Shown here: positions 18,518-26,078 of the stretch, piece by piece
How positions within the stretch are numbered: the first letter of the stretch is position 1
Layout of the letters: each line of letters begins with the position of its first letter
Source of the DNA: Franzmannia pantelleriensis
GTDB taxonomy: Bacteria > Pseudomonadota > Gammaproteobacteria > Pseudomonadales > Halomonadaceae
DNA length: 64,000 nt
Reading direction: 5' to 3'
NCBI RefSeq assembly: GCF_900102875.1
Contig: NZ_FNGH01000012.1
Location: 96,403-160,402 of the forward strand
Translations under genes and position numbers: made by a program
The notes under the pieces: generated by a model
Databases searched by the model: none
The model's input: only the letters and a program-made list of their open reading frames with translations
Told to the model about the DNA's origin: nothing

Positions 18518-19513
18518 ATGACCACCCGACAAGCCCTGAGCCCCAGCCTGGAGCGACTGCACCTGGTGTGGGATCTGCTAATCATGGTGCTGGTGGTGGC
18601 CAACCTGAGCCTGCTGCTGGTCGATGCGCTGTTCCTGCTCGATCCGCTAAATGCTGGCTTCGAGCGCCTGGCACCGGGTCTCCATCAGGCCTACGACCAG
18701 CATATCCACGCCAACTTCGTGGCCATCGACCTGCTGTTCGTGGCGGTGTTCGTCGCCGACGTACTGCTCGGCTGGGCAGTGGCGATCATCGAGCGCCGCT
18801 ACCACCGCTGGTTCTTCTACCCCTTCGTGCACTGGTACGACGTGCTGGGCTGCATCCCGGTAGGCGGCTTCCGGCTGCTGCGGGTGCTGCGGGTGATCTC
18901 GCTGGTTCAGCGCCTGCACCGCCTGGGACTGATCGATGTGCGCCAGTGGTGGCTCTACGCCTTCGTCGCCAAGTACTACGACATCCTGCTCGAGGAGCTC
19001 TCCGATCGCATCGCGCTGCGCCTGCTGGGCAATATCCAGCAGCAGGTGCAGGCCAGTGACTCGCTGTCGGGGCGGGTGATCGAGGAGGTGGTGATGCCGC
19101 GCAAGCAGGCGCTGGTCCATGAGATCACCCGCCGCCTGGAAGATATGGCCGGCAGCGCCTACCAACGCAACCGCGGCGACCTGATGCGCTATGTCAGCGC
19201 CCTGGTCGGCCGCACGCTCGAGAACAGCCCAGAGATCCAGCGCCTGCGACGACTGCCAATGGGCCGCCAGCTGAGCGCGGCGCTGGACGATACCCTGAGC
19301 GATATCGCCTGCCGGCTGGTGGAAGAGGCCGCCAACGGTCTGCGCTCGCCGGAGTTCGAACAGCTGCTGGAACGCGTCGCTGACAGCGGCCTGGATGCCT
19401 GGCTGAAGGTCGATAGTCACAGCGATGCGGTGACCGAGCAGGTGCTGGTGGATATGCTCGAGGTGCTCAAGGAGCAGGTGCGGAGGCAGCGCTGGAAGGA
19501 CCGCTACGACTGA
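18518..19513 (+). CDS. Membrane protein with voltage-sensor-like (S1-S4) N-terminal half
   Basis: 331 residues of uncharacterised function. About four hydrophobic segments occupy residues ~10-135. The last, FRLLRVLRVISLVQRLHRLG, has Arg every third residue, like an S4 voltage sensor, and the preceding HWYDVLGCIP resembles the S3 aspartate region. No pore helix or selectivity filter follows; instead there is a ~190-residue soluble, helical C-terminal domain. It could be a sensor-only protein or an ion-transport-family offshoot. AAGGAG is 6 nt before the ATG. It sits 30 nt after the thioesterase and converges on the MocR gene. Confidence 0.7.
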   Translation: MTTRQALSPSLERLHLVWDLLIMVLVVANLSLLLVDALFLLDPLNAGFERLAPGLHQAYDQHIHANFVAIDLLFVAVFVADVLLGWAVAIIERRYHRWFFYPFVHWYDVLGCIPVGGFRLLRVLRVISLVQRLHRLGLIDVRQWWLYAFVAKYYDILLEELSDRIALRLLGNIQQQVQASDSLSGRVIEEVVMPRKQALVHEITRRLEDMAGSAYQRNRGDLMRYVSALVGRTLENSPEIQRLRRLPMGRQLSAALDDTLSDIACRLVEEAANGLRSPEFEQLLERVADSGLDAWLKVDSHSDAVTEQVLVDMLEVLKEQVRRQRWKDRYD

Positions 19514-19517
19514 GCCG

Positions 19518-20909
19518 TCAGAGAGTGGCCGGCGCCAACGGGGGCGACTCGAGGGCGTCGAGCAGCACCTGTAGCGCCTGGTCGAGGGCCTCGCGGGAGG
19601 CCGCCGCGCTCAAGCACAGGCGAATCGCCTGGGGCGCGGGCTCGCTGCCCACGCAGAACGGCTCGGCGCTGGTGACGCGCACGTCGCGGCTCGCCAAGGC
19701 CTCGACCAGTGCCGCGCTGCGCATACCATGGGGCAGCGTCAGCCACAGGTTGGCGCCCAGCGGCTGGCCACTGACCTCGAATCCGGCCAGGCGCTTGCGC
19801 GCCAGCGCCTGGCGTGCTGCCAGCTCTTCACACTGCCAGGCCAGCAGCGTCTCGGCGTCACCGCTGGCCAGCCACTGGCAGACCGCTGCAATCATCAGCG
19901 GCGGCACCATCCAGCTCTGGGCGCGCAGTCCCGCGGCAAGCCGCTCGCGTAGGCGTTCAGGCGCGCGCAGGATACCGATCCGCAGGCCGCCGGCCAGCAC
20001 CTTGGCGGTGCTGAACACGAACAGCGTGCGCTCAGGGGCCAGCTGATAGAGCGGCGTGCCCCGCGCTGGCGCTGGTAGATACTGCACGCCATCCTCGAGC
20101 AGCCAGAAATCGTACTCGCGGGCCAGCGCCGCCAGCCGCTGACGGCGCGCCTCGCTGAGACTGGCCCCGGTCGGGTTGTTCTGATCCGGGGTGACGTAGA
20201 CCAGCCGCGGTGCCTGGCGCGCGCACAGCCGCGCCAGCGCCTCGACGTCCATGCCGTCCGCATCCATGGCGATGCCATCTACCTTGAGATGCGCCTGCTG
20301 GGCGGCACCGATCAGCCCCGGGTAGGTCAGCGCATCGGTAGCAATTCGCTCGCCGGGGCGCAGCAGCGAGGTCAGCGCCAGGCTGATGCCATGTTGCCCC
20401 CCCTGGGTGATCAGCAGCTCCTCCGCAGGCAGGGGCATGTCCAGGCTAGCCAACCATTCGGCCAGCTGGCGACGCTGGTCGAGCAAACCGTCGGCAGCCT
20501 GATACTCCACCGACGCCTGCAGCAGCCGTGGCTGCCGCGCGATGGCGTTCAACGCCCGCCCCAGCGCCTCGGCGCGCAGCGGATGCGGCGGCGGCAGGCT
20601 GAGGCTGAGATCGATCAGCCCCTCACCCCTTTCGCCACCGGGGAGGGGAAATGCCGCTGCGGCATCGACACCGCCCCTCACATAGGTCCCGCTGCCGATC
20701 CGCGCCTGCAGCCAGCCCTGGCGCTCGGCCTCGGCATAGCCGCGGGTCACGGTACCCACGGTGACGCCAAGCGCATCGGCCAGGCGACGCTGCGGCGGCA
20801 AGCGGTCACCGGGAACGAGTTCGCCGCGCTCGATAGCCACGGCAATGGCATCGCTCAAGGCACGATAGCGCGGTCCCTGCGAGGAAAGCTCTGGCACCCA
20901 AATTGTCAT
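19518..20909 (-). CDS. MocR-family regulator: GntR DNA-binding domain fused to PLP aminotransferase fold
   Basis: About 463 residues. The N-terminal GntR winged helix (GPRYRALSDAIAVAIERGEL, then DRLPPQRRLADALGVT) is followed by a class I aminotransferase-like domain with the PLP lysine in FVFSTAKVLAGGLRIG. MocR proteins usually control a divergent neighbour in response to an amino acid or pyridoxal ligand. The start at 20909 (MTIWVPELSS) is preferred because GntR homology begins just after it, although no Shine-Dalgarno is visible. A perfect 7-bp palindrome overlaps this start, suggesting autoregulation. It is divergent from a LysE-type exporter 83 nt away. Confidence 0.88.
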   Translation of the reverse strand: MTIWVPELSSQGPRYRALSDAIAVAIERGELVPGDRLPPQRRLADALGVTVGTVTRGYAEAERQGWLQARIGSGTYVRGGVDAAAAFPLPGGERGEGLIDLSLSLPPPHPLRAEALGRALNAIARQPRLLQASVEYQAADGLLDQRRQLAEWLASLDMPLPAEELLITQGGQHGISLALTSLLRPGERIATDALTYPGLIGAAQQAHLKVDGIAMDADGMDVEALARLCARQAPRLVYVTPDQNNPTGASLSEARRQRLAALAREYDFWLLEDGVQYLPAPARGTPLYQLAPERTLFVFSTAKVLAGGLRIGILRAPERLRERLAAGLRAQSWMVPPLMIAAVCQWLASGDAETLLAWQCEELAARQALARKRLAGFEVSGQPLGANLWLTLPHGMRSAALVEALASRDVRVTSAEPFCVGSEPAPQAIRLCLSAAASREALDQALQVLLDALESPPLAPATL

Positions 20910-20918
20910 GGTGACAAT
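20902..20918. promoter_or_regulatory. Candidate operator palindrome over the MocR gene start
   Basis: ATTGTCA-TGG-TGACAAT is a perfect 7-bp inverted repeat with a 3-bp spacer centred on the MocR initiation codon, in the 83-bp divergent interval before the LysE gene. A related ATTG...CAAT arrangement occurs at the lysE start. This fits a GntR-type operator for autorepression or control of the exporter; binding is inferred only. Confidence 0.5.
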
Positions 20919-20992
20919 AAATCCATTGACGCTGAATTCAGTCCGATTATGCTGAAAAAACCGAGACAATCAAGAAAATCACTTTAAATTGA

Positions 20993-21610
20993 ATGGATAC
21001 AATAATGCTGGAAGGATTGGCCTTTCTCGGCCCGGCGGCGCTCTACATGATGTCGATGACCATCACCCCTGGCCCCAACAACGTGATGCTAACCGCTTCG
21101 GGCGCCAACTACGGGTTCTGGCGTACCATGCCGCATATGCTCGGCATTCTCGGCGGCTGTTTCGCGCTGTTTGCCGGCATCGCCCTGGGCCTGGGGCTGC
21201 TGTTCGAGCGCTACCCCATGGTGCAGACCACGCTGCGGCTTGTAGGCAGCGCTTACCTACTCTACCTGGCCTGGAAGATCGCCAGCGCCCCGCCGCCGGA
21301 CCTGCGCCTGCGCGGCGAAGGCCGACCGCTGACCTTCTGGCAGGCCGCTGCCTTCCAGTTCGCCAACCCCAAGGCGTGGGTGATGGGCCTGGCGCTGATG
21401 GCGGGTTTCCTGCCCCAGGGCGGCGATACCCTCCTCAATGCGCTGCTGCTGGCCGCCTTCGCCGAGCTGGTGGCACTGCCGTGCATTGCGCTGTGGGCCG
21501 GCTTCGGCACCGCCATCGGGCGCCTTCTCAAGACGCCCCGCGCCTGGCGGCTGTTCAACCTGGCCATGGGGGCGATGACCGCCGCCTGCGTGATCCTGAT
21601 CCTGCGCTAG
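20993..21610 (+). CDS. LysE/RhtB family amino acid exporter
   Basis: 205-residue inner-membrane exporter with about six helices. The RhtB-type signature MTITPGPNNVMLTASGANYG near residue 20 and FQFANPKAWVMGLALMAGF in the middle are diagnostic of the family. It would export an amino acid or homoserine-like solute by proton antiport. Start codons at 20993 and 21005 are both possible; the conserved region begins after either. Divergent pairing with a MocR regulator suggests that regulator controls it. The exported compound is unknown. Confidence 0.9.
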   Translation: MDTIMLEGLAFLGPAALYMMSMTITPGPNNVMLTASGANYGFWRTMPHMLGILGGCFALFAGIALGLGLLFERYPMVQTTLRLVGSAYLLYLAWKIASAPPPDLRLRGEGRPLTFWQAAAFQFANPKAWVMGLALMAGFLPQGGDTLLNALLLAAFAELVALPCIALWAGFGTAIGRLLKTPRAWRLFNLAMGAMTAACVILILR

Positions 21611-21939
21611 CCGCAGGTGATCTGCTCGATCCGATCGTCGTCGTCGAGGCGGATGTTGAGGCGGTCGGGGCGATGGTCCATGGTTGCCGCATCGCCGGGG
21701 CGCAGCACGCGCACCGCCGCGGCACCGCTCTCCTCCTCGATGGCAGTGCGCAACGCCTCATTGTAGTCGCGGCCAACGCGGTCCTGCACCGAGCGAGCAC
21801 CGCAGGTATCGCCGCGCTGGGTCACGCTGGGCGGCTCCGGTGCCGGCTCACGCGGCACGCTGGAAGGCCCCGCAGTGGTACATGCCGCCAGAGCAAGGCT
21901 CGCCGCCAGCGCCGGCAGAAAACGGGAAAATATGAACAT
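21607..21939 (-). CDS. I78-family peptidase inhibitor lipoprotein
   Basis: 110 residues with a lipoprotein signal peptide ending LALAAC (Cys19 lipidation). The C-terminal half matches the peptidase inhibitor I78 family: VRVLRPGDAATMDHRPDRLN followed by IRLDDDDRIEQITCG, with two Cys that can form the family disulfide. It would act in the periplasm as a serine protease inhibitor. It overlaps the lysE stop by 4 nt on the opposite strand and heads a group of small envelope lipoprotein genes, all minus strand. Confidence 0.82.
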   Translation of the reverse strand: MFIFSRFLPALAASLALAACTTAGPSSVPREPAPEPPSVTQRGDTCGARSVQDRVGRDYNEALRTAIEEESGAAAVRVLRPGDAATMDHRPDRLNIRLDDDDRIEQITCG

Positions 21940-22034
21940 GGTGACTCCTTGTCGTGGTCATTGATGGAACCAGACGCAAAACGGGCGAGCCAATCGGCCC
22001 GCCCGCATCGGCGCATCTGCCACATGCAGAACGC

Positions 22035-22166
22035 TTAGTTGGCTGCATCCTGAACGGCTTCACCGCCGCGCTCGACATCTTGGCCGGCGCCTTCCATGGT
22101 GTTACAGCCGGCCAGGGCGCCAGCGGTCATGAGCAGGGCAAAACTGAGGGCTATCGCTTTTTTCAT
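22035..22166 (-). CDS. Entericidin A/B family lipoprotein (copy 1)
   Basis: A 43-residue lipoprotein: MKKAIALSFALLMTAG leads to a lipobox ALAGC, then NTMEGAGQDVERGGEAVQ, the entericidin consensus. AAGGAG lies 7 nt before the ATG. The mature peptide is only about 23 residues. Entericidins in E. coli form a toxin/antidote lipoprotein pair (EcnB/EcnA); here a second gene of identical length lies 126 bp upstream on the same strand. Stress or stationary-phase induction is known for E. coli, not shown here. Confidence 0.85.
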   Translation of the reverse strand: MKKAIALSFALLMTAGALAGCNTMEGAGQDVERGGEAVQDAAN

Positions 22167-22291
22167 CTGTGTTCTCCTTAACACGTGCTAAGAAACAACC
22201 GGATCGGGGTCCGTGTCGTCCATACCTTCCATGAGGCGATGGTCTCAATCAGACTAACAGTCATGGCCCCACTTTGCACAACCGGCCCGAC

Positions 22292-22423
22292 TTAGCTGGC
22301 CGAGCGCTGAATGGCCTCTCCCCCTTCCTCGATATCCTGACCGGCACCGTGAATGGTGTTGCAGCCGCTCAGCAGCGACAGGGTGAACAGCGACAGCAAG
22401 ATTACAGCTGATAGGCGTTTCAT
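22292..22423 (-). CDS. Entericidin A/B family lipoprotein (copy 2)
   Basis: A 43-residue lipoprotein with signal MKRLSAVILLSLFTLSLLSG, the lipidated Cys in LLSGCNT, then IHGAGQDIEEGGEAIQ. It is the same length as copy 1 and similar after the Cys (GAGQD.E.GGEA.Q), indicating tandem duplication. The start at 22423 is preferred to 22429 because GAGG is 8 nt upstream of the former and only 2 nt from the latter. It could form a toxin/antidote-like pair with copy 1, or the two could simply be redundant. Confidence 0.84.
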   Translation of the reverse strand: MKRLSAVILLSLFTLSLLSGCNTIHGAGQDIEEGGEAIQRSAS

Positions 22424-22520
22424 GGTCATATCCTCGTTCCTTGATGGCTCCGGCGGAAAAGCCCGCACTACCCTCAATTTAGCAGTTGTTCACGCATCCG
22501 TGAGGCCGATTCGCGTCCGC

Positions 22521-22682
22521 CTAGCCTAATAGCAGAACGCGATTGGTGACGTTGGCCACCTGCGGCGCAAGCCCGAGAAACATCAGCGGTAGGGTCAGCA
22601 TCGAGCCGCCCGTCGACAACACGTTGATCAAGCCCGCCACGCCGCCGATCGCGACCAGCGCCAGCGCTTCCTGTAGAGTCAT
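22521..22682 (-). pseudogene. N-terminal fragment of a TauE/SafE-type permease
   Basis: An open frame of 53 codons encodes one and a half hydrophobic helices: MTLQEALALVAIGGVAGLIN, then VLSTGGSMLTLPLMFLGLAP and QVANVTNRVLLLG. This is the N-terminal signature of TauE/SafE (DUF81) membrane permeases (glycine-rich GG.LTLP followed by VAN.TNRV), which are normally ~250 residues. A stop follows immediately, and I see no continuation in other frames toward 22424. It is probably a truncated remnant. Confidence 0.6.
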
Positions 22683-22783
22683 GAAATATTCCGATGTCGC
22701 CGCGGCCCAGGGGCCCATCATGGCACAACCGGCGGCGAGCATGACGGCGACTTAACCTCGCTCCCTTGGCATGAGGACGCACC

Positions 22784-23209
22784 ATGCAAGACCTGACCCT
22801 CGACCCGCGGCTCGAGGCCGATACCTATCCCATCACCGAGCTGCCGCTGTCGCGGGTCCTGCTGATGGACGATACGCGCTTCGCGTGGCTGATTCTGGTG
22901 CCGCGGCGTAGCGGCGCCTGCGAGGTCAGCGACCTCAGCGAGGCGGACCAGGCGCAGCTGTGGCGGGAAGCCACCCGCTTGGGCAGCGAGCTCAAGAGTG
23001 CGCTGGGCGGCGACAAGCTGAATATCGCCGCTCTCGGCAACGTCGTCTCCCAGCTGCACGTCCACGTGATCGTGCGCCACCGCGACGATGCGGTATGGCC
23101 GGCCCCGGTGTGGGGCCACGGCGAGGCCGAGCCCTACGACCTCGATGCCCTGGCCGAGCTCCGCGACCTGGTGCTGGCGCTGGTCGAGGGCATGCGCTTC
23201 GAAGACTAG
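22784..23209 (+). CDS. HIT domain protein
   Basis: 141-residue histidine-triad nucleotide hydrolase/transferase-fold protein. The motif is QLHVHVIVRH, so the catalytic (middle) and third His are kept while the first His of HxHxHxx is Gln, a variant common in proteobacterial HIT proteins. WLILVPRRSGACEVSDL is the preceding nucleotide-binding stretch. GAGGA is 8 nt before the ATG. Its stop overlaps the convergent NicO gene by 4 nt. The substrate nucleotide is unknown. Confidence 0.87.
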   Translation: MQDLTLDPRLEADTYPITELPLSRVLLMDDTRFAWLILVPRRSGACEVSDLSEADQAQLWREATRLGSELKSALGGDKLNIAALGNVVSQLHVHVIVRHRDDAVWPAPVWGHGEAEPYDLDALAELRDLVLALVEGMRFED

Positions 23210-24267
23210 CCGAACGGAGAGGTGCGCGGTGCCGGCTCCTCGGCGTCCTGGGTCTGGCCGCTGCGCTCGACGCCGGGAGTCAGCAGCGGGTCGCTTCTCG
23301 GCGAGCTGACCCCGGTCACCGATAGCGATACGCCGAGCACTACGATGGTCAGCCCCCCTGCCAGCGCGGCCCAGCCCACCATCCGCTGCACGCGGCTACC
23401 GCTGGCTTGCCGCGCCAGGCGTCGCTCGGCCCAGCCGCGGGCCATTACGCTGGCCAATGCCAGCGCCGAGACCGCCAACGCGGTACCCACCGCCATCACC
23501 AGCACCGCGCTGACGCCGACCCAGAACTGGCCCAGCAAGGATGCCGCGCCCAGCAGCAGCACGCCGCCGCTGCACGGGCGCATGCCGATCGCCACCACCG
23601 TGGCCAGCGCCGTGCGCCAATCAGCGACCTGGCGAGGATCGACGTGATGGGCGCTGCCGCAGCCGCAGTGTGCATGATGCTCGTGGTGGTGAGCAAAATG
23701 ATGGTCGGTACCTGCCGAGGGCTGGCGGGTCGCCGCAGCGCCGGCGCTGGCCGGCGCCGGGGTACGACGCAACTGGCGAATGGCGCGCCAGCACAGCCAC
23801 AGGCCGAGCAGGGTGACCATCGCGAAACTGGCCTGCTCGACCCATGCCACCGAGCCCATCGCCTGGCGGGTCAGCCAACCCAAGCCGTAAACCAGCACCG
23901 CCACCAGCGAGATCGCCACCAGCGCCTGCAGCAGCGAGGCCGCACACGACAGCGCCAGGGCGCGGCGTAGGGCGCCTCCCTGGGAAAGCAGGTAGGTGGT
24001 CAACACCGCCTTGCCGTGTCCAGGCCCTGCGGCATGGAAGACCCCGTAGCCAAAGCTGATACCCAGCAGCGTTACCCAGGCCGCCGGCGACGGCGTGCCG
24101 GAGAGTTCGGTGATCGCCAGCGTCAATGCCCGATGCAGGTCGCGCTGCCAGACCACTACCTGCAGGCTGATCGCCTGGGCCCCGCCTTGAAACAGCCAGA
24201 TCAGTCCCGCCACGACCAGGATGCCGAGCAGCCCCCCCAGCCACACCGCGCCCGTCATGCGTCGCAT
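23206..24267 (-). CDS. NicO/RcnA-type nickel/cobalt transporter family protein
   Basis: 353-residue polytopic membrane protein. The core NicO signature lies in GYGVFHAAGPGHGKAVLTTY (helix with H...GPGHGK) and in GMRPCSGGVLLL. Between them is a cytoplasmic His-rich loop (DHHFAHHHEHHAHCGCGSAH), typical of metal sensing or binding in RcnA-like exporters. It overlaps the upstream DUF1007 gene by 13 nt; NicO plus DUF1007 is a recurrent pair. The direction of transport and the metal (Ni, Co or Zn) are not fixed by sequence. Confidence 0.86.
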   Translation of the reverse strand: MRRMTGAVWLGGLLGILVVAGLIWLFQGGAQAISLQVVVWQRDLHRALTLAITELSGTPSPAAWVTLLGISFGYGVFHAAGPGHGKAVLTTYLLSQGGALRRALALSCAASLLQALVAISLVAVLVYGLGWLTRQAMGSVAWVEQASFAMVTLLGLWLCWRAIRQLRRTPAPASAGAAATRQPSAGTDHHFAHHHEHHAHCGCGSAHHVDPRQVADWRTALATVVAIGMRPCSGGVLLLGAASLLGQFWVGVSAVLVMAVGTALAVSALALASVMARGWAERRLARQASGSRVQRMVGWAALAGGLTIVVLGVSLSVTGVSSPRSDPLLTPGVERSGQTQDAEEPAPRTSPFG

Positions 24268-24941
24268 TGGATCTCTCCGGTTTCGGCGAAGTAGCGGCCC
24301 AGACCGTCCGGGGCCTCATCGGTAATATCCAGCCGCGCCGCCTGGGCGACACGTGCCGGATCGGGATCGGCCGGAATGATACGGGTGCGACAGCGCTGAT
24401 CGGCACCGGCCATCACCAGTGCTGCCTCGCTGGGCCCGTCACCGTCCTCCTCGTGGAGCACCTCGATATAGTAGGTCGGGTCGTAGACGCGATAGGCCAG
24501 CGACTCGCCGTTCAGGTCCAGCGGCGCCGCCAGCGGCAGCAGAAAAACGAACTCGACGCGCCCGTCTCGCTCCATCACCGTATACTCCTCCACGTCGCCC
24601 AGCGCCACGCCGTCGTCGGCGTGCCGCAGCTCGGTGAAATAGCCCTGTGGCGCTAAGGTGTCGCGGATCTCCATGCCCAGCATGTCGAGACGCTGCTCGA
24701 GGCTCTCCTCCCCTTGGGCGCGACTGAGTTCCTCGAGCAGTACCAGACTGTAGAAGGGATCCATTCGCCAGCGCTGGTGCAGCGCCTCGACGCGGCCATC
24801 GTCATCGAGGATCACGCGCATGCTCATGTCGATCCAGCCGTGGGGATGCGCCCAGGCCAGACACGGTAGCAACGCCAGCGCGGCGCCGAACGCCAGTCGC
24901 CGCCACCAGCAATATCCTGTGCTTGCTGTCATGCGTTTCAC
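24255..24941 (-). CDS. DUF1007 family periplasmic protein, partner of NicO transporter
   Basis: 228 residues with a signal sequence (GAALALLPCLAWA) and the mature N terminus HPHGWIDMSMRVILDDDGRV, the DUF1007 hallmark (HPH..). It is probably exported and handles a divalent metal for the NicO protein it overlaps. The start is either GTG at 24941 or ATG at 24932; no convincing ribosome binding site separates them. The biochemical role of the family is not established. Confidence 0.82.
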   Translation of the reverse strand: MKRMTASTGYCWWRRLAFGAALALLPCLAWAHPHGWIDMSMRVILDDDGRVEALHQRWRMDPFYSLVLLEELSRAQGEESLEQRLDMLGMEIRDTLAPQGYFTELRHADDGVALGDVEEYTVMERDGRVEFVFLLPLAAPLDLNGESLAYRVYDPTYYIEVLHEEDGDGPSEAALVMAGADQRCRTRIIPADPDPARVAQAARLDITDEAPDGLGRYFAETGEIQCDA

Positions 24942-24983
24942 TTTTTGCTCATGTATTTACGATAGTGGGTAATGTCATCGGGC

Positions 24984-25355
24984 TCATGGTGCCAATCCCA
25001 ATGCGGCCTGCAACTCCACCAGCAGCCGATCGAGGCTTTCGGGGGCCAGCGGCCGATTGCCACGCTGTCCGCTGAATGAGATCAGGGCGCCGTGAGGGCT
25101 CTCTTCAACGTCGAGGCGCAGTCGATAACCCGGCCACACCGCCGAAACGGCGTCGGCGCGGCCCAGCTCAACGTCGGCGTGGCGAATCACGTAACCGCGC
25201 TCGGCCAGCACTTCTATCCCCGCCGCCAGCGCCGCCTGGCGCTCCACCGGCAGCACGAAGGCGCGCGGCTCCGGGGCCATCGGCGCGGCGGCACAGGCGC
25301 CGAGCAGTACCAGCAGTGAGACGAACATCAAGCGTCTGGCGAGATAGTGGGTCAT
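24984..25355 (-). CDS. Predicted lipoprotein, related to its upstream neighbour
   Basis: 123 residues with lipoprotein signal MFVSLLVLLGACAAAP. I do not recognise a named family. A domain at residues ~45-85 (IEVLAERGYVIRHADVELGR, then VWPGYRLR) resembles a stretch in the adjacent larger protein (VDVLEREGYRITHTEASLGI, then VLPGYGAR), so the two are paralogous in part. Start and upstream stop overlap as ATGA, so translation is coupled. Possibly an outer-membrane-associated accessory pair. Confidence 0.7.
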   Translation of the reverse strand: MTHYLARRLMFVSLLVLLGACAAAPMAPEPRAFVLPVERQAALAAGIEVLAERGYVIRHADVELGRADAVSAVWPGYRLRLDVEESPHGALISFSGQRGNRPLAPESLDRLLVELQAALGLAP

Positions 25356-25942
25356 GACGCCCCCCGTTCAGCGGCCACGGCTTGTTCGATCGCCCGGCAC
25401 AGGCTGGCATCGCCGCTGCGCGATTCACGCACCGCGCCTTCGGCATCGACCACCCGGCTATCCTGGGACACCACGACCTGCTCGCGGGGCACGACCACTG
25501 AAACGCGCTCGATCCGCGTGGCGTCGGCCGGAAAGCCGCCACCATAGCCGGCACGGCCGCCGCCGATCCCGATGCCGATACCTACACCGGAGCCCACCGA
25601 GACACGGCCACCGCTGCCGACGCCACCACCGATGCTGCCGAACACGCCGCTGCCGCGGGACCAGCGGTCATCATAGCGCGCTCCGTAGCCGGGCAGTACC
25701 CGACTGCGCTCGGCGCTGACGATCCCAAGCGATGCCTCGGTGTGGGTGATCCGGTAGCCCTCGCGCTCCAGCACATCTACTGCGGCACGCGTCACCGCTA
25801 CCCGCTCGACCTCGCCAAGCGCCCAGCGGCACTCCGCTGGCGCCTCGGCGCGCTGGTCCGGTAGCGTCGCCGGCCCAGTGGCGCAACCCGCCAGTGCCAC
25901 TAGCGGCAGCCACCACCAATAGCGCCATTCCCCTTGTCGCAT
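25352..25942 (-). CDS. Glycine-rich predicted lipoprotein
   Basis: 196 residues; the signal peptide ends LVALAGC. Residues ~40-85 hold the GY-I-H-LG repeat domain shared with the following gene. Residues ~95-135 are extremely Gly-rich (GSIGGGVGSGGRVSVGSGVG then IGIGIGGGRAGYGGG), followed by a basic/Val-rich stretch (RIERVSVVVPREQVVVSQ). GGAGGAG lies 5-6 nt before the ATG. No function recognised. The Gly-rich region may be a flexible linker or a glycine zipper for membrane insertion. Confidence 0.7.
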   Translation of the reverse strand: MRQGEWRYWWWLPLVALAGCATGPATLPDQRAEAPAECRWALGEVERVAVTRAAVDVLEREGYRITHTEASLGIVSAERSRVLPGYGARYDDRWSRGSGVFGSIGGGVGSGGRVSVGSGVGIGIGIGGGRAGYGGGFPADATRIERVSVVVPREQVVVSQDSRVVDAEGAVRESRSGDASLCRAIEQAVAAERGAS

Positions 25943-26078
25943 CGGCTCTCCTCCACATCACTGCGGGCAGTCTACGTCGAAAACACCGCCCTTGCAGTGT
26001 CGCCCTCACCGCTGCTATGACCACGAGAAGATAGGATAAGCTCAGTACTCTTTCCTTTGATCAGCCGATGAGTCGCCC

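Noticed and set aside
22474..22785. A 103-codon Arg/Gly-rich frame overlapping the TauE fragment
   Set aside because: The other frame shows real membrane-permease similarity; this one is a compositional shadow.
22784..23209. Inactive HIT protein because the first triad His is Gln
   Set aside because: The catalytic middle His and the third His are present; Gln at the first position is common in bacterial HIT proteins and does not imply inactivity.
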